Notes: a model not told the origin generated them from the sequence alone. Shown: positions 15,225-24,493, counted from the stretch's first letter. The stretch: 64,000 nt of DNA from Novosphingobium sp. PhB57 (GCF_004342985.1 NZ_SMBO01000001.1:1587037-1651036), one strand, 5' to 3'. A program made the numbers and translations.

Positions 15225-15734
15225 TCACCTAAGGGCAGGGCGAGGCTTGGTCAAGCGGGCATGAAGCTGATTAATGGTGAGACCCGTCAAAGGATCACGC
15301 CAGGGCCCCGCAATCCGCCGCGCCGGGCCGAGCACGAAATCGCGGCTGCGGAAGGCGGGGTGCGGCAGAATCAGGCTTTTCTCGCCCTCGCCGCCCGCCC
15401 AGGGGCCGCCGCTCCAGAGCACGAGGTCGAGGTCCAGCACCCGCGAGCCCCAGGCCTGGCCCATGCGGCGGCGGCCGAACTTGTTTTCCAGCTTGTGCAG
15501 CTTGTGCAGCATCTCGTCGGGTTCGCGCTTGCTGCGCACCAGCGCCACGCCATTGGCATAGCGGCGGCGCGAGGGGCCGAGCGGCGCGCTCTCGATGATG
15601 GGCGAGGCAGCCAGCACCTCGTACTTGCCGCTATCGAGCGCGGCCAGCGCCGCGGCGAGCACCTGACGGGGGCCGCCGTGGCGCGGATGGCGCATGTTCG
15701 AGCCGAGCGCGACGAGATACTGGTGCTTGGCCAA
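15225..15734 (-). CDS. folK: 2-amino-4-hydroxy-6-hydroxymethyldihydropteridine pyrophosphokinase (HPPK)
   Basis: 169 residues from a TTG start with a GGGGGA ribosome-binding site. It transfers pyrophosphate from ATP to 6-hydroxymethyl-dihydropterin in folate synthesis. The N-terminus YLVALGSNMRHP, the central GRRRMGQAWGSRVLDLDLVLW block (here given in parts: GRRRMGQAWGSR and LDLDLVLW, with the catalytic Asp pair) and LPHPAFRSRDFVLGP are all classic FolK motifs. It lies 42 bases downstream of the amidohydrolase gene and may be cotranscribed. No other folate gene is in the window. Confidence 0.93.
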   Translation of the reverse strand: MAKHQYLVALGSNMRHPRHGGPRQVLAAALAALDSGKYEVLAASPIIESAPLGPSRRRYANGVALVRSKREPDEMLHKLHKLENKFGRRRMGQAWGSRVLDLDLVLWSGGPWAGGEGEKSLILPHPAFRSRDFVLGPARRIAGPWRDPLTGLTINQLHARLTKPRPALR

Positions 15735-15775
15735 GGCCGATGTCCCCCGATGATGTCGTAACTGTCGAGGGTGTA

Positions 15776-16639
15776 TCAGATATCCTGCGCAATGCGCGTG
15801 TAGAGTTGCGGACGGCGATCGCGGAAGAAGCCCATGCCGGCACGGTGCTTCGCGGCACGGGCAAGGTCGATCGTGGAGACCAGCACGCCGCTTTCCTCCT
15901 TGCCGAATTCCGCGACGTAATCGCCCCATTCGTCGGTGATGAACGAGTGACCGTAGAAGGTCTGCTCGGTGCCGCATTCGGTTTCGACGCCGATGCGGTT
16001 GGCGGCGATCACCGGCATGCAGTTGGACACCGAGTGGCCCACCATCGCCCGGCGCCACATGCGGCTGGTGTCCAGCGTCGCGTCATAAGGTTCCGAGCCG
16101 ATGGCCGTGGGATAGAACAGCAGTTCCGCGCCCATCAGCGCCATCACGCGCGCGCATTCGGGATACCACTGGTCCCAGCAGACGCCGACGCCGACCTTGG
16201 TGCCGAGTACGTCCCACACCTTGAAACCGTCGTTGCCGGGGCGGAAGTAGTACTTTTCCTCGTAGCCGGGGCCGTCGGGAATGTGGCTCTTGCGATAGGT
16301 GCCGATGATCTCGCCGTCGGTGCCGATCATGGCCAAGGTGTTGTAGTAGTGGTGGCCGTCGCGTTCGAAATAGCTGGTGGGGATCACCACTTTCAGCTTC
16401 GCCGCCAGTGCCTTCATCGCGATCACCGAAGGATGCTCGGCGGTCGGGCGGGCGAGCGCGAAGAGTTCCTCTTCCTCGACCTTGCAGAAGTAGGGGCCGG
16501 AGAACAGCTCGGGCGGCAGCACGATCTGCGCGCCCCTGGCGGCGGCTTCCTCGACGAGCGCGGAGACGGCGGCGATATTCTCGCCCTCGTCCGCGGAATT
16601 GAGCGCGAGCTGAAGCGCGGCAACGGTGATTTCGGTCAT
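15776..16639 (-). CDS. aguB: N-carbamoylputrescine amidase (nitrilase family)
   Basis: 287 residues, cytoplasmic. The carbon-nitrogen hydrolase catalytic triad is visible: Glu44 (PPELF), Lys117 (YRKSHIPDG) and Cys154 (GVCWDQWYPE). The KSHIPDGPGYEEKYYF stretch and overall length match AguB, which turns N-carbamoylputrescine into putrescine, CO2 and ammonia. The agmatine deiminase partner (aguA) is not in the window. It follows the methyltransferase gene by 14 bases in the same direction, so the two are likely in one transcript. Confidence 0.9.
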   Translation of the reverse strand: MTEITVAALQLALNSADEGENIAAVSALVEEAAARGAQIVLPPELFSGPYFCKVEEEELFALARPTAEHPSVIAMKALAAKLKVVIPTSYFERDGHHYYNTLAMIGTDGEIIGTYRKSHIPDGPGYEEKYYFRPGNDGFKVWDVLGTKVGVGVCWDQWYPECARVMALMGAELLFYPTAIGSEPYDATLDTSRMWRRAMVGHSVSNCMPVIAANRIGVETECGTEQTFYGHSFITDEWGDYVAEFGKEESGVLVSTIDLARAAKHRAGMGFFRDRRPQLYTRIAQDI

Positions 16640-16653
16640 GGAGGGGGCCTCTA

Positions 16654-17514
16654 TCAGTCCCGCTTGCGGAACAGAAGGGTCATGCGGTCGCTCTCGCCGA
16701 TGGCGAGGTACTTGTCGCGGTCCTTGTCCTTCAACGCCAGGCTGGGCGGCAGGGTCCAGACGCCGTCCGGCCAGTTCGCGGTGTCCTTGGGATTGGCGCT
16801 GATCTCGGACTGGGCGACGAGATCGAAGCCGTTGTCCTTCATGAAGCGGATCACGTCCGCCTCGCGCAAGTAGCCCTTGGAACCGTCGGCATAGTCGGCC
16901 GGGGCGTCCGGGCGGGCGCGGTGCTGCTCGATGCCGATCAGGCCGCCGGGCTTGAGCAGGTCGCGCATGGCCGCGAATTCGCTGCCGGCGATGTTCCAGC
17001 GCAGCAGGTTGTGCATCATGCGCGGGACGACGATGACGTCGAATGTGCCCTTCTCTCCTTCCGGGATCGCGCCGAGGGTATAGGCGGCGAACTTGTCGGC
17101 CGGCATGCCGGTGAACTTGGCCACGTCTGCCGGGTAGTTCGCAGCGCCCTTGCGGATGCCCTCCCTGGTTTCGGGCTTGAAGGCCGGGGCCTCGGGGTTG
17201 AAGTAGAGGCCGACGAGGTGCCCCTGCTGGCCGAGGTAGAGCCCGAGCAGGCGCGAATACCATTCGCCGCCCGGTGCATATTCGCCCACTTTCATGGTCG
17301 GCGCGACGCGGAAGAAGCTGAGCGTTTCCACCGGATGGCGATACTTGTCACGCGCGCGGTCTTCCTTGCGCGAAGGATTGGAGGCGGCCAGTTCGAGCAG
17401 CGCCTCGCAGCCCTTGCAGGATTCCGCCTCGGTGGTTTCGTCGGCAGCGGTGGCGGCGCCGGGCATGGCGATGACGCCGAGAAGGGACGAAAGGGCGATG
17501 AGGGCGCGGCGCAT
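16654..17514 (-). CDS. Exported SAM-dependent methyltransferase-like protein (COG4798 type)
   Basis: 286 residues. A signal peptide (1-23, ending GAATA) precedes a Cys pair (CKGC) and a class I methyltransferase-like fold: VGEYAPGGEWYSRLLG at motif I, FDVIVVPRMMHNLL at motif IV, LLKPGGLIGIEQHRA at motif V. Proteins of this type occur widely in alphaproteobacteria and Xanthomonas with a signal peptide, and their substrate is unknown; SAM would not be expected in the periplasm, which makes the export signal puzzling. Confidence 0.8.
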   Translation of the reverse strand: MRRALIALSSLLGVIAMPGAATAADETTEAESCKGCEALLELAASNPSRKEDRARDKYRHPVETLSFFRVAPTMKVGEYAPGGEWYSRLLGLYLGQQGHLVGLYFNPEAPAFKPETREGIRKGAANYPADVAKFTGMPADKFAAYTLGAIPEGEKGTFDVIVVPRMMHNLLRWNIAGSEFAAMRDLLKPGGLIGIEQHRARPDAPADYADGSKGYLREADVIRFMKDNGFDLVAQSEISANPKDTANWPDGVWTLPPSLALKDKDRDKYLAIGESDRMTLLFRKRD

Positions 17515-17630
17515 GCGATTCTCCCGTGGAAGCTGGTCAGTGCTGAACCTAGTTTCCGACGCCCCAATGACAAGCCGTCCCAGTGTACCTATCTAGCGAC
17601 AAATTCCCCCTCATGAGGACATTCAAGACA

Positions 17631-18176
17631 ATGGAAACGGCAATCGTTGCAGGCGGGTGCTTCTGGTGCACCGAAGCGGTGTTCCGCGACGTCATCGGCG
17701 TGGACTCCGTGGAAAGCGGTTATATCGGCGGCACCGTGGCCAACCCGACCTACAAGCAGGTCTGCGGCGGCGACACCGGCCATGCCGAGGCGATCAAGGT
17801 GAACTACGACCCCTCCGTGCTGTCCTATGGCGACCTGCTCGACGTGTTCATGGGCACCCATGACCCGACGCAGCTCAACCGCCAGGGCAACGACGTGGGC
17901 ACGCAGTACCGTTCGGCGATCTTCCCGCTCGACGATGCCCAGGCCGCCGAGGCCGAAGCCGCGCTCGCCCGTTCGAACCAGGACAACGCCGGCAAGGTCG
18001 TCACCACGATCGAGGGCTTTGCCGAGGGCAGGCAGAACGAGGCGTGGTATCCCGCAGAGGACTATCACCAGGAATACTGGGACGGCGAAGGCCAGCGGAA
18101 TCCCTATTGCCTCGCGATCATCCCGCCCAAGCTGATGAAGCTGCGCAAGAGCTTCCAGAACAAGGTCAAGGGCTGA
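17631..18176 (+). CDS. msrA: Peptide-methionine (S)-S-oxide reductase
   Basis: 181 residues from the ATG at 17631; the open frame extends upstream but the MsrA fold begins at METAIVAGG. The catalytic motif GCFWC has the nucleophile Cys10, and GYIGG, YKQVCGGDTGHAE, DPTQLNRQGNDVGTQYRS (in parts) and the EDYHQEYW end are all MsrA hallmarks. It repairs oxidised methionine using thioredoxin. The protein is cytoplasmic, with no fused MsrB. Confidence 0.95.
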   Translation: METAIVAGGCFWCTEAVFRDVIGVDSVESGYIGGTVANPTYKQVCGGDTGHAEAIKVNYDPSVLSYGDLLDVFMGTHDPTQLNRQGNDVGTQYRSAIFPLDDAQAAEAEAALARSNQDNAGKVVTTIEGFAEGRQNEAWYPAEDYHQEYWDGEGQRNPYCLAIIPPKLMKLRKSFQNKVKG

Positions 18177-18239
18177 AGCGCCTGCTCTTCGGGGCTTCGG
18201 ACTGTGCGGCGACGGACGTGGCGGAAGCCATCCCGTCCT

Positions 18240-18327
18240 TCGTCATTGCGCGCGTAGCGAAGCAATCCAGGGGCAGTTCCGTGCCGCTCTGGATTGCTTC
18301 GTCGGCTTCGCCTCCTCGCAATGACGA
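18240..18327. repeat. Dispersed palindromic repeat (CGTCATTGCG...CGCAATGACGA)
   Basis: Inverted halves CGTCATTGCG-x-AGCGAAGCAATCCAG and CTGGATTGCTTCG...CGCAATGACGA form a long stem. A second copy lies at 41632-41717. Such CAATCCAG/CTGGATTG repeats are common intergenic elements in proteobacterial genomes. Confidence 0.8.
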
Positions 18328-18469
18328 ACTGGGTGGCTCTACCCACTTCGCGTAAGGCATTCGCTTTCGCCGTGTCTCACCATGAGACACGGCGAAACGA
18401 ACCATATCCAAACCTTCCCGGACAAGTACTTAGCTCGCCTATCGATCCGTTCCATTGGCGAGTCCCATC

Positions 18470-19546
18470 ATGTCCCGTCTCCGCAAGCTGTCGCTTTCCG
18501 TCGCTGTTGCCGCCGTCGCCTTCGCGGCCAGCCCCGTGCTCGCATCCTCGGGCATGATCGCCGGGATCGACGTGCTGAAGACCTGGAACCTGGTGGTGCT
18601 GGGCGACCTCACCTCGTCCTCCGAAGTCGAGGGTCGCACGTTCGTCGGCGGCAATCTCGAAGGCAATGCCTCGAACTACCAGATCACTGCCCTTCCCGCC
18701 TCCAGCACCGGAACGCCGGGGCTGACCGTGGTGGGCGACGTCAATGGCGGCTACAAGAACCTCAACAACGGTTCGGGCGCGATCGTCGGCGGCAACGTCA
18801 ACAGCGGCCTCAACCTCAACGGCGCGGCGCAGACGGTGCTGGTGGGCGGCACGATCAGCAACACCAACGTCAACAACAACACCGTCACTTCGGGCCTGGC
18901 TTCCAGCGATCCGCAGTTCGCCCAGAACCTCACGCAGCAGAAGAGCCTCATCGGCACCTCGATGGAGGGCCTGAGCCATTCGATGAGCACCGAGACGGCA
19001 AACAGCCAGCTCTCGATCAGCGGCAACACCGGCACTTTCAATGCCCAGCCGGGTGCGGGCGGCGTGGCCGTGTTCAACATCTCCGCCGCCGACCTCGACA
19101 AGATCGGCGAGATCAAGTTCAACCTGAACGGCGCGGACACCGCGATCGTCAACGTCTCGGGCACCTCGATCAAGCTGGACGACAACTTCCTCGGCGGTAC
19201 CGCGAACCTGGGCGAGCACGTCGTCTGGAACTTCTACGAGGCGGAAAACCTCGCGCTCACCACCGCCTGGGGCGGCTCCGTGCTGGCGCCGGGCGCCAAT
19301 GCCATCACGTCGAACTACATCCAGGGTTCGGCCGTGTTCGGCAATCTCGTCCAGAACGGCGAGATGCATGTCGGCACTTATACCGGCGGCTACACGCCGG
19401 GCGATCCGGGCAGCTCGACCACCTCGGGTGGCGGCAGCAGCTCGGGCGGCAGCACCGATGTGCCGGAGCCGGGCATGATCGGCCTCTTCGCGCTGGGCCT
19501 CGGTGCGCTGGTGTTCTGGCGTCGTCGGCGCGCCGTCGCGGCCTGA
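18470..19546 (+). CDS. Choice-of-anchor A family protein with PEP-CTERM sorting signal
   Basis: 358 residues. A signal peptide (ending VLASS) leads to a choice-of-anchor A domain (WNLVVLGDLTSSSEVEGRTFVGGNL), repetitive Asn/Gly-rich beta segments, and a low-complexity Gly/Ser linker. The C-terminus VPEPGMIGLFALGLGALVFWRRRR is a PEP-CTERM signal (VPEP, one hydrophobic helix, Arg cluster), read by the exosortase EpsH/XrtA for cell-surface or exopolysaccharide-linked display. No exosortase gene is in the window. The ATG at 18470 is chosen over a TTG five codons upstream. Confidence 0.9.
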   Translation: MSRLRKLSLSVAVAAVAFAASPVLASSGMIAGIDVLKTWNLVVLGDLTSSSEVEGRTFVGGNLEGNASNYQITALPASSTGTPGLTVVGDVNGGYKNLNNGSGAIVGGNVNSGLNLNGAAQTVLVGGTISNTNVNNNTVTSGLASSDPQFAQNLTQQKSLIGTSMEGLSHSMSTETANSQLSISGNTGTFNAQPGAGGVAVFNISAADLDKIGEIKFNLNGADTAIVNVSGTSIKLDDNFLGGTANLGEHVVWNFYEAENLALTTAWGGSVLAPGANAITSNYIQGSAVFGNLVQNGEMHVGTYTGGYTPGDPGSSTTSGGGSSSGGSTDVPEPGMIGLFALGLGALVFWRRRRAVAA

Positions 19547-19698
19547 GAAGCAGGGGCCATCGTCCCTGCACCCCAGTAATGTCGAGGTCACGCACCGCTT
19601 ATTCGTCGTGCGCCCATGGCCGCGTCGGTAGGCTCAATGGCTGCGCCGCCAGGAGCGCTCGATAGCCAGGCAGCGCGCCACGCCGACATTTCCAGGGG

Positions 19699-19719
19699 TC
19701 TGGGGGATCATCCCCCAGA
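19699..19719 (-). terminator. Hairpin downstream of rsmB
   Basis: TCTGGGGGAT and ATCCCCCAGA form a near-perfect palindrome 9 bases beyond the rsmB stop. There is no clear U-run, so its role as terminator is only likely. Confidence 0.45.
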
Positions 19720-19727
19720 ACTTCCCC

Positions 19728-20957
19728 TTACTTCTGCCACCTTCCGATAAAGAACCCGTCCAGCCCGCCGACATCGGCCAGCATCCCCGGATCGGTCCGC
19801 ACCCAGCCCTCGGCCGTGGGCGCAAGCCCTTCCGGCAGTTCCGATGCCGTGACCGGAACCGGCGTCAGCGAGACCTTGTCCGCCTGTTCCTCGCCCTCTT
19901 CCGGTTCCATCGAACAGACCGCATAGACCAGCCGCCCGCCCGGCTTGAGCCAGCCCGCGGCGCGTTCCAGCATCTTTTCCTGGATCGCGGTCATGTCCTC
20001 GATCTGGCGCCCGGCGATGCGGTGGAGCACGTCGGGATGGCGGCGGGCCGTGCCGGTGGCGGTGCAAGGGGCGTCGAGCAGGATCGCGTCGAACTTTTCC
20101 TCCGGCTCCCAGGTCAGGACATCGGCCTGCACCACTTCGGCCTCCAGGCCGATGCGCCTGAGGTTGTCGCGCAGGCGTTCGAGGCGGCGCTTGGAATTGT
20201 CGATCGCGGTGACCTGCCAGCCCGCCGCCGCCAGTTGCAGCGTCTTGCCGCCCGGCGCCGCGCAGAGATCGAGCGCCTTGCGCCCCTCACCCGCGCCCAG
20301 CAGCCGTGCGGGCAGGCTGGCGGCAAGGTCCTGCACCCACCAGGCGCCGTCGCGGAAGCCTTCGAGATGCTCGACCGCGGTGCCGCGTGCCAGGCGAACA
20401 TGGCCGGCCATCAGGGAAGTGCCGCCAAGGCGCTCGGCCCATTCGGCGGTCTGCTCGGGATAGCGTAGCGCCAGATCGAGCGGCGGCGGCTCGGCCAGAC
20501 CGGCAGCAATCGCCTCGGCGCGCACGCCCCAGCGCCCGGCCACATCCTCGGGCAGGGTCGGCACGTCGGGAAGCGTGACGCCGTTCTTGGTCAGGGTGGA
20601 GAACACGCCATGCGCCAGCCTGCGCGGGCCGCCCATCAGCAGCGGCAGGCCGGTGGCGATCACCGCGTGAGCGGGCGTTTCCAGCCGCAGGACTTGCGCC
20701 AGCATGATCTGCAGCACGGCGCGCGCCTTGGCATCGGGGGCGAGCGGCAGACGCGTGGCGCTGTCGATCAGTTCGTCGAGGTCGGTGCGCCAGCGCAGCA
20801 CTTCGCCGGCAATGGCGCGGGCGAGCGCCCGGTCGGCATCGCCGCCGACACGGGCCAGCGCGGAGCCACCCGCCTGGTCAAGCGTTTCACCCCGCCGCAG
20901 CACGGCATCGATAAGGTTGAGCGCGGCACGGCGCGCCGGAAGGCCGGGAATGTCCAT
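19728..20957 (-). CDS. rsmB: RsmB-type rRNA (cytosine-C5)-methyltransferase
   Basis: 409 residues. An N-terminal NusB-like helical RNA-binding domain (about 5-135) is followed by a Rossmann methyltransferase: DLCAAPGGKTLQLA (SAM motif I), DAPCTATGTARRHPDV with the motif IV Cys, and VYAVCSMEPEEGEEQ with the catalytic motif VI Cys. RsmB methylates C967 of 16S rRNA. The divergent small gene at 21012 starts 54 bases away. Confidence 0.9.
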   Translation of the reverse strand: MDIPGLPARRAALNLIDAVLRRGETLDQAGGSALARVGGDADRALARAIAGEVLRWRTDLDELIDSATRLPLAPDAKARAVLQIMLAQVLRLETPAHAVIATGLPLLMGGPRRLAHGVFSTLTKNGVTLPDVPTLPEDVAGRWGVRAEAIAAGLAEPPPLDLALRYPEQTAEWAERLGGTSLMAGHVRLARGTAVEHLEGFRDGAWWVQDLAASLPARLLGAGEGRKALDLCAAPGGKTLQLAAAGWQVTAIDNSKRRLERLRDNLRRIGLEAEVVQADVLTWEPEEKFDAILLDAPCTATGTARRHPDVLHRIAGRQIEDMTAIQEKMLERAAGWLKPGGRLVYAVCSMEPEEGEEQADKVSLTPVPVTASELPEGLAPTAEGWVRTDPGMLADVGGLDGFFIGRWQK

Positions 20958-21011
20958 CGCCTGCCCCTATAGCGGATTGCGTTTTGACGCTACCTCCACC
21001 ACATGGGCTGA

Positions 21012-21203
21012 ATGACACAGCGCGCCACCCAACGTCCCGAAGGCTTCACCAAGCCCACCCACTGGACGAACGACCCCGCGCCCCAGCCCTCCCCGCCGTC
21101 CGCAGAAACGGCAGGGGCCGCGCAGGAGGAGCAGGACCCCGACGGGATTTCGCCCACCCGCTACGGCGACTGGGTGCGCAACGGCATCGCCATCGACTTC
21201 TGA
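21012..21203 (+). CDS. DUF1674 / SDHAF4-like succinate dehydrogenase assembly factor
   Basis: 63 residues. The C-terminal signature SPTRYGDWVRNGIAIDF matches DUF1674, the family of mitochondrial SDHAF4, which binds flavinylated SdhA and helps it join SdhB. The N-terminal half is Pro/Glu-rich and disordered. It is typical of alphaproteobacteria. No sdh gene is in the window. Confidence 0.85.
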   Translation: MTQRATQRPEGFTKPTHWTNDPAPQPSPPSAETAGAAQEEQDPDGISPTRYGDWVRNGIAIDF

Positions 21204-21224
21204 TTCCCCGCTACCGGGGACGGC

Positions 21225-22130
21225 CTACCAGTCCCGCGCCATCGGCGGCAGGCGCTCGACCAGGAAGTCGATCCAGGCCCTCGTCTTCGCTGCCGGCCGC
21301 CGGGTGCGGTGCGTGACGGCGTGGACCGCGCCGAGGTCGAGCAGTTCGGCGCCCAGGTCCAGTTCCACCAGCCTCCCTGCGGCGATGGCGCGGTCCACGA
21401 AGAAGCGCGGGCCGTAGACGAGTCCCATGCCCGCCTCCGCCGCCTGGGCCAGAACCTGCCCGTTGTTGGCATGCAGACTGCCCCGCACCGCGACCGCGCG
21501 GCTGCCGTCGCGGCCGAAGCCCCAGCGCGTGGCGCCGGTCTCGTTGCCCAGAGTGTAGCCGAGGCATTCATGCCCTGCGAGATCCTCGACGGATTGCGGC
21601 CTGCCGTGCCGTGCGAGGTAGGCGGGCGCGGCGCAGATCGCCATGCGCACCGGCGCCAGCTTGCGCGCCACCAGGTTGCTGTCCGCCAGTCGGCCGATGC
21701 GCACGGCAACGTCCCAGCGCTCTTCGAGCAGGTCCACCACCCGGTCGTTGAGGCCAAGCTCGACCGTGACGGCCGGGTAGAGCGCGTGAAATTCCGTGAC
21801 GAGGCGCGCCAGATAGGCGCTGCCGAAAGCGGCCGGACCGGAGACGCGCAGCAGGCCCTCCACTGCGGCGGACTGGGCCATCGCCTCGGCATCGGCATCC
21901 TCCAGTTCGGCCAGGACGCGCTCCGCCTTGTCGAGATAGGCCGCCCCCACTTCGGTCAGCGCCAGCCGCCGCGTCGTGCGGTTCACCAAGGTCGCACCCA
22001 GGCGCTGCTCCAGCGCATTGAGGTGCTTGGCCGCCATCGCCGGCGACATCGAAAGGTCCCGCGCCGCTGCCGAGAGGCCGCCGAGCCGAATCGCCTTCAC
22101 GAAGACTTCGATGCCTTTCAGCCGGTCCAT
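21225..22130 (-). CDS. LysR family transcriptional regulator
   Basis: 301 residues. N-terminal winged HTH (about 1-60: LSMSPAMAAKHLNALEQRLGATLVNRTTRR in parts) and a periplasmic-binding-like effector domain (about 90-295), with the CrgA/DsdC-like ending. It is divergent from the DoxX and dioxygenase genes, which it probably controls. The short sequence CATTCAAC occurs twice in the spacer (22128-22135 and 22152-22159), a possible part of its binding region. Confidence 0.92.
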   Translation of the reverse strand: MDRLKGIEVFVKAIRLGGLSAAARDLSMSPAMAAKHLNALEQRLGATLVNRTTRRLALTEVGAAYLDKAERVLAELEDADAEAMAQSAAVEGLLRVSGPAAFGSAYLARLVTEFHALYPAVTVELGLNDRVVDLLEERWDVAVRIGRLADSNLVARKLAPVRMAICAAPAYLARHGRPQSVEDLAGHECLGYTLGNETGATRWGFGRDGSRAVAVRGSLHANNGQVLAQAAEAGMGLVYGPRFFVDRAIAAGRLVELDLGAELLDLGAVHAVTHRTRRPAAKTRAWIDFLVERLPPMARDW

Positions 22131-22221
22131 TCAACACCCCTGGTAGAAAGTCATTCAACGTATGGCATGATTATCACCAGCGGGGCGAAGGTCTAGAGGA
22201 GTCTTCGAAAGGAAGCCCCCC

Positions 22222-22626
22222 ATGACATCTACCCCTTCCACCAGCCCCTACGGCGCGTTCATCCTGCGCGTCGCGCTCGGCGTGCTGTTCCTGGCGCACT
22301 TCTCGCTCAAGATGTTCGTCTTCACCCCGGCCGGCGCGGCCGGCTTCTTCGGCAGCCTCGGCCTGCCGCCGGCGCTTGCCTATGTGACCATGGCGGCGGA
22401 ACTGCTCGGCGGTCTGGCACTGATCCTGGGCATCTACGCCCGCGCCGTGGCGCTGGCCTTGATCCCGCTGCTGCTCGGCACCATCGTCATGGTGCATGGA
22501 GCCAACGGCTTCTTCTTCGATGGCAAGGGCGGCGGCTGGGAATATCCCGCCTTCTGGTCCATTGCCCTCCTCGTCCTGGCCCTGATCGGCGACGGCGCCC
22601 ACGCGCTCGTGCCGACCCGGCGCTGA
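22222..22626 (+). CDS. DoxX family membrane protein
   Basis: 134 residues with four membrane segments. The N-terminus (LRVALGVLFLAHFSLKM) and the middle LPPALAYVTMAAELLGGLALILG are DoxX-family patterns; members include subunits of thiosulphate:quinone oxidoreductase and stress-related membrane complexes. It is 28 bases before the dioxygenase gene and shares its direction, so an operon under the LysR regulator is likely. Confidence 0.85.
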   Translation: MTSTPSTSPYGAFILRVALGVLFLAHFSLKMFVFTPAGAAGFFGSLGLPPALAYVTMAAELLGGLALILGIYARAVALALIPLLLGTIVMVHGANGFFFDGKGGGWEYPAFWSIALLVLALIGDGAHALVPTRR

Positions 22627-22654
22627 GGCTTCCGCTCTGAAAGGAACGCGATCC

Positions 22655-23443
22655 ATGACCCGCCAACCCACCTTCTTCATCCCTCACGGCGGCGGCCCCT
22701 GCTTCTTCATGCCCGACCCGCAGGGCAACTGGGCCTCCATGGCCGCGTTCCTGCAAGGCCTTCCCGCGCGCCTGCCAGAGGCGCCCAAGGCGATCCTGGT
22801 CGTCTCGGGACACTGGGAAACCGAGGGCTTCGCCTTCACCGGCGCCGAGCAGCCGCCGCTGCTGTTCGACTACTACGGCTTCCCCCAGCACACCTACGAA
22901 CTGCGCTTCGACGCGCCCGGATCGCCTGCCCTGGCCGCCCGCGCCAGCCAGCTCCTGCGCGAGGCAGGCTTCGCGGCCGCCCCGGACCCGCAGCGCGGCT
23001 ATGACCACGGGGTGTTCGTGCCGCTCAAGGTGGCCTGGCCCGAGGCCGACGTGCCCGTCGTCGAGATGTCGCTCGACCGCTCGCTCGACCCGGCCCTGCA
23101 TCTTGCCGCCGGACGCGCGCTCGCCCCGCTGCGCGATGAAGGCGTGCTGATCCTGGGTTCGGGCATGAGCTTCCACAACATGCGCGGCTACGGCAATCCA
23201 GCCTCCACCGAGCCCTCCCAGGCCTTCGACCAATGGTTGACCCGGGCCGCCGGATCCGGCGCCGAAAACCGCGCCGAGGCGCTGTCGCACTGGGCCGAAG
23301 CACCCGGCGGGCGCTTCTCCCACCCGCGCGAGGAACACCTCCTGCCGCTGATGGTCGCCGCTGGCGCGGCCGAAGGTGCGGGCGAGAAGGTCTATTCGGA
23401 CCTCGTGCTCAAGACCGCGATCTCGGCGTTCCGGTTCGACTGA
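22655..23443 (+). CDS. DODA/YgiD-type class III extradiol ring-cleavage dioxygenase
   Basis: 262 residues, the usual size for the LigB-superfamily DODA group. Metal-ligand histidines stand in FIPHGGGPCFF, VVSGHWETEGF, and GSGMSFHNMRGY; the C-terminal REEHLLPLMVAAG block is also typical. Family members open catecholic rings (DOPA dioxygenase in plants, YgiD in E. coli). The substrate here is not readable. The partner DoxX and LysR genes suggest a quinone/catechol detoxification response (inference). Confidence 0.88.
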   Translation: MTRQPTFFIPHGGGPCFFMPDPQGNWASMAAFLQGLPARLPEAPKAILVVSGHWETEGFAFTGAEQPPLLFDYYGFPQHTYELRFDAPGSPALAARASQLLREAGFAAAPDPQRGYDHGVFVPLKVAWPEADVPVVEMSLDRSLDPALHLAAGRALAPLRDEGVLILGSGMSFHNMRGYGNPASTEPSQAFDQWLTRAAGSGAENRAEALSHWAEAPGGRFSHPREEHLLPLMVAAGAAEGAGEKVYSDLVLKTAISAFRFD

Positions 23444-23509
23444 GACAAGGGAAGTCGCGGGGGTCCGGGGGCATTTCCAGCGTCCGGGCCCCGGATCCTC
23501 GCTCTTTCC

Positions 23510-24493
23510 TCAATGCAGCAATTCGCAGCGGTTCCGCCCGCCGCGCTTGGCGGCATAGAGCGGGCCGTCCGCCGCGGCGAGCCAGTCCTCAACGCTGCCG
23601 ATCGCCTCGCTCAGGGGCGCGATGCCGAAGCTGGCGGTGACGCGGATGCTCATGCCGCCGGGCAGCGGAATGTCATGCTCCGCCAAAGTCTCGCGGAATC
23701 GCTCCACCGCCGCGAGCGCTTCGCCGGGGCCGGTTTCCGGAAGGAGCACGGCGAACTCCTCCCCGCCCAGCCTGCCGAGAAAGTCGACGGGACGCGTGGA
23801 GCCGACCACCGTGGCCGCCATTTCCCGCAGCACCGCATCGCCCGCAGGATGGCCGTGCGTGTCGTTGACCTGCTTGAAGTGGTCGAGATCGATCAGCACC
23901 AGGCAGCAAGGCCGCCCATAGCGGCGGAAGCGCGCGATCTCCTGCTTCGCCTTGTCCACGAAGCCGCGGCGCGTGAGCGCGCCGGTCAGCTGGTCGCGCT
24001 CGGCGATGCGGCGCAATTCCAGCTCGTTCATGACGATGCGCGCGAAGTTGCCGAGGATGGCGACTTCCGCCTCGTTGAAATCGCGCACTTTGTCGTCGAT
24101 CGCGCAGAGCACGCCGATATTGTAGCCTTCCGGCGTCAGCAGCGGGATGCCCGCGTAGCTGCGCACGCCGGGGTCGGTGGCGACGAAGGGATTGTTGGCG
24201 AAGCGCGCATCGAGCCTGGCGTCGGAAATCAGGAACGGCGCGGTCTGCTGGATCGCATGGGTGCAGAACGAGACATTGCGCGGCGTCTCGGCCACATCCA
24301 GCCCGCTGCGCGCCTTGAACCACTGCCGATCCGCATCGACCAGGGTGACGGCCGCCATCGGCACGCCCAGCACGGCCCGCACCAGCGAGACGACATGTTC
24401 GAACGCTTCTTCCGGTTCGGTGTCCAGCACGTCGAGATTGCGCAGCGCCGCGAGGCGGCCCTGCTCGTCGTTGAGGATGGTTTGGGGGAGCAT
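23510..24493 (-). CDS. GAF-GGDEF diguanylate cyclase
   Basis: 327 residues from the ATG at 24493. An N-terminal GAF sensor domain (about 15-160; VTLVDADRQWFKA, then FCTHAI, VRSYAGIPLLTPEGYNIGVLCAID in parts) leads to a GGDEF domain with intact active site GGEEF (243-247). An RxxD inhibitory site (Arg234-Asp237) sits five residues before it, so product feedback by c-di-GMP is expected. Soluble, no membrane segment. Confidence 0.93.
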   Translation of the reverse strand: MLPQTILNDEQGRLAALRNLDVLDTEPEEAFEHVVSLVRAVLGVPMAAVTLVDADRQWFKARSGLDVAETPRNVSFCTHAIQQTAPFLISDARLDARFANNPFVATDPGVRSYAGIPLLTPEGYNIGVLCAIDDKVRDFNEAEVAILGNFARIVMNELELRRIAERDQLTGALTRRGFVDKAKQEIARFRRYGRPCCLVLIDLDHFKQVNDTHGHPAGDAVLREMAATVVGSTRPVDFLGRLGGEEFAVLLPETGPGEALAAVERFRETLAEHDIPLPGGMSIRVTASFGIAPLSEAIGSVEDWLAAADGPLYAAKRGGRNRCELLH

